Shown: positions 1 through 4,127 of the stretch, piece after piece
Position numbering within the stretch: position 1 is the stretch's first letter
Layout of the letters: each line of letters begins with the position of its first letter
Source of the DNA: SIG299 sp045531895
Lineage (GTDB): Bacteria > Bacillota > Clostridia > Lachnospirales > Lachnospiraceae
NCBI GenBank assembly: GCA_045531895.1
Contig: JAZSEW010000044.1
Coordinates: 1 to 6,874, forward strand
DNA length: 6,874 bases
Reading direction: 5' to 3'
Position numbers and translations under genes: made by a program
Notes under the pieces: model-generated
What the model was told of the DNA's origin: nothing
The model's input: the letters and a program-made list of their open reading frames with translations, nothing else
The model's database searches: none

Positions 1-423
1 ATCCTGATTATCCCCCCAATCAATTATTAAATCTGTAATAGATTTTTCTTTGTCTTTCTCTTCAGTGCTTATATACCTTCGTAATCCCATGTTTGCAGTA
101 ATAAACAACAAGTTATTCTCAATAAATTCATTAATCTTCTCTTGTGTATTTAAAAATTTTGCTTTTACAGTCACTGGTGTAGTTGTTCTACCATTTTCAA
201 CAATAATATCATTCATATATTCTACACTCATTGTTTTTACCGTATAAATTCCCTTCGGGATAATCCCGTTTTCTAACCCTTTTACTTCAACTCCTTTTCC
301 AAAAAAGCGCTCCGACTCTTGATTTGAAATATTTATTACTTTTTTTGTTGTATCACTAACAGTGTCGACAGACAACTTCCCTAGCGAATTATAGTCCTTT
401 GCAAAAATCAAAACGTATTCCAT
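1..423 (-). CDS. Unrecognised protein, N-terminal part (cut by left window edge)
   Basis: On the minus strand an ATG at 423 opens 141 codons without a stop up to the window edge. The product begins MEYVLIFAKDYNSLGKL and reads like a soluble, charged protein: no signal peptide or membrane segment is visible, and Lys/Glu/Asn/Ile are abundant. I do not recognise a family. The gene is more AT-rich in codon use than the flagellin and chemotaxis genes to the right, which suggests a different history, perhaps an accessory region. No ribosome binding site precedes the ATG. The frame stays open upstream for 10 codons into the left end of the insertion sequence (stop at 454-456), so the native 5' end may have been removed by the insertion or by a rearrangement. 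Whether it is a live gene or a truncated remnant cannot be told from this window. Confidence 0.6.
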   Translation of the reverse strand, partial: MEYVLIFAKDYNSLGKLSVDTVSDTTKKVINISNQESERFFGKGVEVKGLENGIIPKGIYTVKTMSVEYMNDIIVENGRTTTPVTVKAKFLNTQEKINEFIENNLLFITANMGLRRYISTEEKDKEKSITDLIIDWGDNQD

Positions 424-438
424 AACAGTTGCGATATG

Positions 439-463
439 TGATATGTACCCTCTTTACTGGACA
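439..463 (+). repeat. Left terminal inverted repeat of the insertion sequence
   Basis: Aligned with the complement of 1883-1907, the outer 12 bases (TGATATGTACCC) and the inner 7 bases (CTGGACA) are identical, separated by six mostly mismatched positions, about 20 of 25 matches overall. This two-block layout is typical of IS3-family ends, where the outer block is the cleavage site and the inner block is bound by the OrfA/OrfAB helix-turn-helix. It overlaps the hairpin at 448-478. Confidence 0.85.
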
Positions 464-478
464 ATCCAGTAAGGAGGG
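448..478 (+). promoter_or_regulatory. Hairpin masking the orfA ribosome binding site
   Basis: Positions 448-460 (CCCTCTTTACTGG) pair with 466-478 (CCAGTAAGGAGGG): 13 base pairs with one G-U wobble around a 5-nt loop (ACAAT). The right arm contains the complete orfA Shine-Dalgarno sequence AAGGAGGG, 8 nt before the ATG at 487. An RNA transcribed into the element from outside would fold and hide this site, whereas an RNA starting inside the left arm could not. Such protection against read-through transcription is known for several insertion sequences (IS10, for example). Its action here is inferred from sequence. Confidence 0.7.
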
Positions 479-486
479 TTATTTTT

Positions 487-1050
487 ATGCGCTACTCACA
501 TGAGTACAAATTAAACTGTATTGAATTATACAAACAAGGCAAGTGGCCGGAAACACCGGAAGGAATTAAAGAACATAATTTTCGGATTATGATTGGACGT
601 TGGGCTCAAATTGAAGACAGTCAAGGTCCTGAGGCATTGCAACACAAAAAGTTCAACAAAGCATGGACACCTGAAGAAAAACTGGAACTAATATCACAAG
701 TAATTGCTGGAAAAGCCAATCAAGCAGTAGCATTTTCTGCCGGAATTGACAGCGGAATGCTTTATCGATGGGTTCGCAAATATAAAACTTTAGGGTATAA
801 TGGTCTTGCAGATATGAAAAAAGGACGACCACCAAAGGAGCCCCAAATGAAAAAGAATGCGAATCCAGCACCATTGACAGAATCAGAACGTGAAGAACTT
901 ATTCGTCTTCGAGCAGAAGTTGAATACATAAAAGCAGAAAATGAAGTGATAAAAAAACGGATCGCCTTGAGGCAAGAAAAAGAAGCTGCGCGACTCAAGG
1001 CGAAAAAGCAGCAATCATCAAGGAACTCCGCGAAAAAGGACATCCGTTAA
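487..1050 (+). CDS. IS3-family OrfA (DNA-binding, helix-turn-helix protein)
   Basis: This 187-residue protein is the DNA-binding half of the transposase and by itself usually acts as a regulator of transposition. Residues 1-45 and 62-105 each resemble a helix-turn-helix unit; the second contains AVAFSAGIDSGMLYRWVRKY, close to HTH_28-type IS150 OrfA proteins. A basic linker (KKGRPPKEP, 111-119) follows, then a leucine-zipper-like coiled coil at about 130-162 (LTESEREELIRLRAEVEYIK) that would mediate multimerisation. The start at 487 is supported by AAGGAGGG ending 8 nt upstream. Residues after Lys157 are present only in the unshifted product; ribosomes that slip at 951-957 continue into orfB instead. 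The Lys/Arg-rich tail is the normal low-complexity end of such proteins. Confidence 0.9.
   Translation: MRYSHEYKLNCIELYKQGKWPETPEGIKEHNFRIMIGRWAQIEDSQGPEALQHKKFNKAWTPEEKLELISQVIAGKANQAVAFSAGIDSGMLYRWVRKYKTLGYNGLADMKKGRPPKEPQMKKNANPAPLTESEREELIRLRAEVEYIKAENEVIKKRIALRQEKEAARLKAKKQQSSRNSAKKDIR
951..1003 (+). promoter_or_regulatory. Programmed -1 frameshift signal (A7 slippery site plus stem-loop)
   Basis: The heptamer A AAA AAA at 951-957 is in the right phase of orfA (codons Lys156-Lys157) for tandem -1 slippage. The last stop in the orfB frame is the TGA at 942-944, so that frame opens only two codons before the slip site and stays open to the orfB stop. Four nucleotides after the heptamer, 962-971 (TCGCCTTGAG) pairs perfectly with 994-1003 (CTCAAGGCGA), a 10-bp stem with a 22-nt loop, placed where stimulatory RNA structures sit in IS3-family elements. 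The loop bases 985-989 (GCTGC) could also pair with 1008-1012 (GCAGC), but the short connecting loop makes a pseudoknot doubtful. Confidence 0.85.
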
Positions 1051-1067
1051 AATGCCTCTTAAAATCG

Positions 1068-1868
1068 ATGGGAATGTCTAAATCAACTTACTATTTTGAG
1101 ATTAAAAGAATAGACGTCGTAAAAGAAAGAAACAAAGAATTAGTAGCAGAAATCCAAGAAATATTTGATTACAACAAGGGTCGGTATGGAGTTCGAAGAG
1201 TTCATAGAGAACTTGTAAATCGTGGATATACAGTAAACCATAAACGGGTACAACGTCTTATGCATGAAATGGGATTGCGTGGGAAGTGTCCAAAAGAAAA
1301 GTATCATTCTTATAAAGGCAAAGTTGGAAAAATCGCTAATAATATCATAAATAGAGATTTTAGTACAACTGCACCATTGCAAAAGTGGACTACCGATGTA
1401 TCACAGTTCAGTTTTTCCTGGGGAAAATGCTATATTTCACCAATTTTAGATATGAATACAAATGAGATTATTTCATACGATTTATCGACGAGTCCGAACA
1501 TAGAACAGATTCATCGTATGCTTGATAGAGCATTTGATAAATTTCCATCCGTTGAGGGCTTAATATTTCATTCAGATCAAGGCTGGCAATATCAGCATGC
1601 GTTTTTTAGAAACACTTTAAAAGAGCATGGGATTATTCAATCTATGTCCAGGAAAGGAAACTGCTATGATAACTGTATCATGGAAACATTCTTCGGGAGG
1701 CTGAAAAATGAGATGTACTATGGATACGAAAAAGTATACGATTCCTTTGAAGAATTCGCCAAAGCTGTTGAAGACTATATAGATTACTACAATAACATAA
1801 GAATTCAGGCAAAGACAAAATGGATGCCTCCTGTAAAATACAGGGAAGCATCCATGTGTTGCACCTAG
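1068..1868 (+). CDS. IS3-family OrfB, catalytic half of the OrfAB DDE transposase
   Basis: OrfB carries the integrase-like catalytic domain. Numbering from the ATG at 1068, residues about 18-75 form the HTH_21-like region (YGVRRVHRELVNRGYTVNHK), and about 100-260 form the rve-type DDE domain: Asp110 in WTTDVS, Asp170 in HSDQGWQY and Glu206 in NCIMETFFGRLKNE, with exactly 35 residues between the last two as expected for the family. The ATG has no good ribosome binding site, and the frame is open from 945 with the typical IKELREKGHPLKCLLKSMGM lead-in. The functional protein is therefore most likely OrfAB, made by slippage at 951-957: 157 OrfA residues plus 303 from this frame, about 460 in all. 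No inactivating change is visible. Confidence 0.92.
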   Translation: MGMSKSTYYFEIKRIDVVKERNKELVAEIQEIFDYNKGRYGVRRVHRELVNRGYTVNHKRVQRLMHEMGLRGKCPKEKYHSYKGKVGKIANNIINRDFSTTAPLQKWTTDVSQFSFSWGKCYISPILDMNTNEIISYDLSTSPNIEQIHRMLDRAFDKFPSVEGLIFHSDQGWQYQHAFFRNTLKEHGIIQSMSRKGNCYDNCIMETFFGRLKNEMYYGYEKVYDSFEEFAKAVEDYIDYYNNIRIQAKTKWMPPVKYREASMCCT

Positions 1869-1882
1869 TTCATAAATCAATG

Positions 1883-1907
1883 TGTCCAGAATTCTGGGTA
1901 CATATCA
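1883..1907 (-). repeat. Right terminal inverted repeat of the insertion sequence
   Basis: This is the partner of the repeat at 439-463. It ends GGGTACATATCA, the exact complement of the left tip, and contains TGTCCAG, the complement of the conserved inner block. It begins 14 bp after the orfB stop codon, as expected for a compact insertion sequence. The six-base section between the blocks differs from the left end and creates a local palindrome (CCAGAATTCTGG), probably by chance. Confidence 0.85.
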
Positions 1908-2063
1908 AAAATATGTGTGGCGCTTTTATTTTACTGTTTTGTTTCTATCTCCGCGTGGAAAGGGCGCTACGCATCGACTTCTGCGACGGTCCCTATTTTC
2001 ATGAGCAAGGAGCGCAGCGGATTGCGAAAATGTAAATTTTTTCATTTTTTTGCAGTTTTTCTA
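1908..2063. other. Gene-free stretch with a GC-rich, potentially structured block
   Basis: Between the insertion sequence and the flagellin promoter I see no credible gene. Inside AT-rich flanks there is a sharply GC-richer block at about 1950-2030. It contains nested complementary segments: TCCGC 1950-1954 with GCGGA 2017-2021, GCGCT 1964-1968 with AGCGC 2011-2015, and a small inner hairpin 1970-1973 with 1982-1985. These would fold into an imperfect multi-part stem on either strand. Very short reading frames cross it (for instance plus-strand ATG at 2001, 21 codons; minus-strand ATG at 2002, 11 codons) but lack ribosome binding sites. It could be an intergenic repeat, a remnant of an older element, or a structured RNA. 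Confidence 0.4.
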
Positions 2064-2091
2064 TAAAGAATTCAATTTTTCCCGCCGATAT
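2064..2091 (+). promoter_or_regulatory. SigD (sigma-28) flagellar promoter for flagellin
   Basis: TAAA at 2064-2067 and GCCGATAT at 2084-2091 are separated by 16 bp. This matches the sigma-28/SigD consensus (TAAA, 14-16 bp, GCCGATAT) used for flagellin and other late flagellar genes in Firmicutes. The start of transcription would fall near 2098, giving a leader of about 148 nt. A weaker sigma-A reading (TATAAA at 2062-2067) overlaps it, but its -35 match is poor. The insertion sequence ends 156 bp upstream, so the promoter is intact. Confidence 0.85.
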
Positions 2092-2119
2092 AGTTTACAA
2101 GTGAATGAAACACAGCCAT

Positions 2120-2157
2120 ACTGAAAGGACTCAGTTATCACCCGAATGGATTCGAGG
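2120..2157 (+). promoter_or_regulatory. Two GGA-loop hairpins in the flagellin leader, candidate CsrA sites
   Basis: Hairpin one: ACTGA 2120-2124 pairs with TCAGT 2131-2135 and exposes AAGGAC. Hairpin two: CCCGAA 2141-2146 pairs with TTCG(A)GG 2151-2157, with one bulged A, and exposes TGGA. CsrA recognises GGA in small hairpin loops. In Bacillus subtilis it represses flagellin (hag) translation from such a leader and is released by FliW. The two GGA triplets are 21 nt apart, a spacing a CsrA dimer could bridge. A third GGA lies in the Shine-Dalgarno sequence (2234-2236). Neither csrA nor fliW is in this window, so the link is inferred. Confidence 0.5.
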
Positions 2158-2245
2158 GGCATGTATTCATCGTAAAATACAACCTATCGCAAACAAAACA
2201 TGCTCATACAGAAGGGCAAATTTCAACTATCGGGAGGTAACGACT

Positions 2246-3877
2246 ATGGCAATGATCGTTCAACACAACATGCAGGCAATGAATGCCAATCGTATGCTGG
2301 GCATTGTTTCCAGCCAGCAGGCAAAATCTACAGAGAAACTTTCTTCGGGCTACCGCATCAACCGTGCCGCTGATGACGCAGCAGGCTTAGCTATTTCCGA
2401 AAAGATGCGTTCCCAGATTCGTGGTCTCACACAGGCTTCCACCAACGCAGAAGACGGTATTTCCATGATTCAGACCGCTGAAGGTGCGTTAAACGAAACC
2501 CACAGCATTTTACAGAGAATGCGTGAGCTGGCTGTACAGGCTGCCAACGGCACCGAAACCGACAGCGACCGTGATAATATTCAGGACGAAATCGAGCAGC
2601 TCCAGGATGAAATCGACCGTATCTCCGAGACGACGGAATTCAATACCATGAAGCTCCTTGACGGTACCTTTGACGGCACAAATACTTCTACTACCACGGC
2701 CGGACCGAAGTATGCTGACTATAACGGTACTTTGGGTGCTTTCATTACTTCCGATATCGGTGGCATTAAAATTGCCACAAACGTAAGCGCAACCGTAGGC
2801 GGTGAATCTGCTATTTGGAGCGGCGACGGCAAGACCTTAACCATCAGCCTCGCAAACAACAAAACCTATACACAGGCAGATTTTGACGATTTAATTAAGA
2901 ATGCAAAACAGGAGGATTCCACCGCAAGCAATACTCCGGCAAATGTTACCGTAAAACTTGCAACCGGTGTATATACTGCTACCGGCACTGTTACTACCGG
3001 CGGTACCGTTGCAGGAAAAAAAGCTTCCAAAGAAGAAAAACTTGTGACTGCAAACTTTGTAGGAGCCGATACAATAAAGATTACTTCCAATAAGTATGGA
3101 CAAGATTATAACATCGATATAAAGTTTATGTTCGACGCAGATGCGGGCAAAGAAGAAGCAACTCTTTCCGCTTCTCCGACCTATACCATGACCGGTGCTT
3201 CTATCGGTGGTGCCGTTACCACTCCGGCTAAATACGAGCTCCATTTACAGTCCGGTAAAGAGTACAACGCACAGGACATTGAAGATTTATTATCTACCGT
3301 AGGTCTTAGCGTCAGTGTAGAATTAAGCGGTGTAAACAATGCACCGGATGAACCGAATACCCTTTTTGTAACCGATTCTTCTACCAACAAAACCGTAACT
3401 TTAGCAGGCGGAACCGGTCTCGGCGATGACGATGCTTTCCTTACCCAGGCAAACTACGACAGCGTTGCTTCCTCCGGCGGCATGATTTTACAGGTTGGTG
3501 CTAACGAAGGTCAGACCATGGCTTTTAATATCGGTGACATGAGTGCTTCTGCCCTCGGTGTCAGCGGCAACAATGTTCGTGTAGATACCCAGGATCGTGC
3601 TTCCGGTTCCATCAGCACCATCGATGCTGCAATCGAGAAGGTTTCCAAGCAGCGTTCCATGCTCGGTGCTGTTCAGAACCGTTTAGAGCACACCATCGCA
3701 AATCTGGATACCTCCGCAGAAAACTTACAGCAGGCAGAGTCCCGTATCCGCGATGTGGACATGGCTGCAGAAATGGTGGAATACAGCAAGTACAACATCC
3801 TTTCTCAGGCTTCCCAGTCCATGCTGGCACAGGCAAACCAGTCTACGCAGGGTGTTCTCTCCTTGTTACAGGGCTAA
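2246..3877 (+). CDS. fliC: Flagellin, filament subunit (543 residues)
   Basis: Flagellin is exported by the flagellar type III apparatus and polymerises into the filament. Residues 1-140 form the conserved N-terminal D0/D1 helices (SSGYRINRAADDAAGLAISE at 33-52; LQRMRELAVQAANGT at 89-103), and residues about 441-543 form the C-terminal D1/D0 helices ending NQSTQGVLSLLQG. The 145-440 region is the surface-exposed variable part, Thr/Gly/Ala-rich and free of cysteine, with two weakly similar blocks (196-220 and 328-352) reminiscent of the Flagellin_IN motif. The start at 2246 is chosen because GGGAGG lies 8 nt upstream and the protein then begins MAMIVQHNM as flagellins do. The frame is open further upstream to an ATG at 2105, but those 47 residues match nothing in flagellins. 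Transcription is probably by SigD and translation possibly by CsrA control. Confidence 0.97.
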   Translation: MAMIVQHNMQAMNANRMLGIVSSQQAKSTEKLSSGYRINRAADDAAGLAISEKMRSQIRGLTQASTNAEDGISMIQTAEGALNETHSILQRMRELAVQAANGTETDSDRDNIQDEIEQLQDEIDRISETTEFNTMKLLDGTFDGTNTSTTTAGPKYADYNGTLGAFITSDIGGIKIATNVSATVGGESAIWSGDGKTLTISLANNKTYTQADFDDLIKNAKQEDSTASNTPANVTVKLATGVYTATGTVTTGGTVAGKKASKEEKLVTANFVGADTIKITSNKYGQDYNIDIKFMFDADAGKEEATLSASPTYTMTGASIGGAVTTPAKYELHLQSGKEYNAQDIEDLLSTVGLSVSVELSGVNNAPDEPNTLFVTDSSTNKTVTLAGGTGLGDDDAFLTQANYDSVASSGGMILQVGANEGQTMAFNIGDMSASALGVSGNNVRVDTQDRASGSISTIDAAIEKVSKQRSMLGAVQNRLEHTIANLDTSAENLQQAESRIRDVDMAAEMVEYSKYNILSQASQSMLAQANQSTQGVLSLLQG

Positions 3878-3917
3878 AAAACGAAATACTACGTTTAAAC
3901 ATATTTTTCTCTTTCCC

Positions 3918-3959
3918 AGAGGGTCGTTGCACCAGGTGCACGGCCCTCTCCTTATTTTA
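3918..3959 (+). terminator. Rho-independent terminator after flagellin
   Basis: AGAGGG 3918-3923 pairs with CCCTCT 3944-3949, and the stem continues inward through TCG with CGG (one G-U) and TGCA 3928-3931 with TGCA 3937-3940, leaving a small loop. The stem is followed by CCTTATTTTAT. It lies 40 bp after the flagellin stop and separates the flagellin transcript from the chemotaxis gene. Confidence 0.85.
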
Positions 3960-4048
3960 TCGACATTTCTGTCTACAACTATTCTTTCCGAACCTCATTT
4001 GTTATTTCAATTGCAAAAATATAGCAAACTTTTTCACACAAATTTCAT

Positions 4049-4084
4049 ATTTCTATAGAAATTTTTGCATTGTTGTGATAAAAT
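4049..4084 (+). promoter_or_regulatory. Candidate promoter and palindrome before the chemoreceptor gene
   Basis: TG-A-TAAAAT (4076-4084) is an extended -10 element; 17 bp upstream lies TAGAAA (4056-4061), a 4-of-6 match to the sigma-A -35. A perfect 14-bp palindrome, ATTTCTATAGAAAT at 4049-4062, covers this -35 and could be an operator. No SigD-type CCGATAT is present here, so the receptor gene may not follow the flagellin regulon directly. The ribosome binding site AGGAGG (4116-4121) sits 6 nt before the ATG. Confidence 0.5.
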
Positions 4085-4127
4085 AAAGATTAGGGGTAGC
4101 AAAACTATTACTGTCAGGAGGTTTATT

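Larger units (their letters stand above)
439..1907 (+). mobile_element. IS3-family insertion sequence, IS150-like, apparently intact
   Basis: A 1469-bp element bounded by imperfect inverted repeats that begin TGATATGTACCC and end with the complement, giving the 5'-TG...CA-3' tips usual in the IS3 family. It holds orfA and orfB in overlapping phases, with orfB in the -1 frame relative to orfA and a slippery A7 in the overlap region. This is the standard arrangement for making the OrfAB transposase by programmed frameshifting. Both reading frames are uninterrupted and all three catalytic acidic residues are present, so the element looks capable of transposition. Size and organisation fit the IS150 group. 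No 3-5 bp direct repeat abuts the proposed ends (ATG to the left, AAA to the right), so the exact termini or the insertion history are uncertain by a few bases. Confidence 0.9.

Noticed and set aside
1886..1897. 12-bp palindrome CCAGAATTCTGG at the right end of the insertion sequence
   Set aside because: It arises where the conserved inner repeat block meets the variable section; it is not matched at the left end and no role is evident.
1820..2035. Plus-strand open frame crossing the right end of the insertion sequence
   Set aside because: It overlaps orfB in another frame and runs through the terminal repeat into non-coding DNA; no ribosome binding site and no protein similarity.
2001..2064. 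Tiny plus-strand ORF (ATG at 2001, 21 codons) in the GC-rich block
   Set aside because: No ribosome binding site, and its second half is poly-T-rich sequence ending at the flagellin promoter; probably a chance frame.
2105..2245. In-frame upstream extension of flagellin from an ATG at 2105 (47 extra residues)
   Set aside because: No ribosome binding site, no resemblance to flagellin N termini, and it lies within the SigD leader. The start at 2246 has GGGAGG and the canonical MAMIVQHNM beginning.
4065..4127. Longer start for the chemoreceptor at 4065
   Set aside because: It overlaps the promoter region, has no ribosome binding site and adds 21 residues that do not fit; AGGAGG is correctly spaced for 4128.
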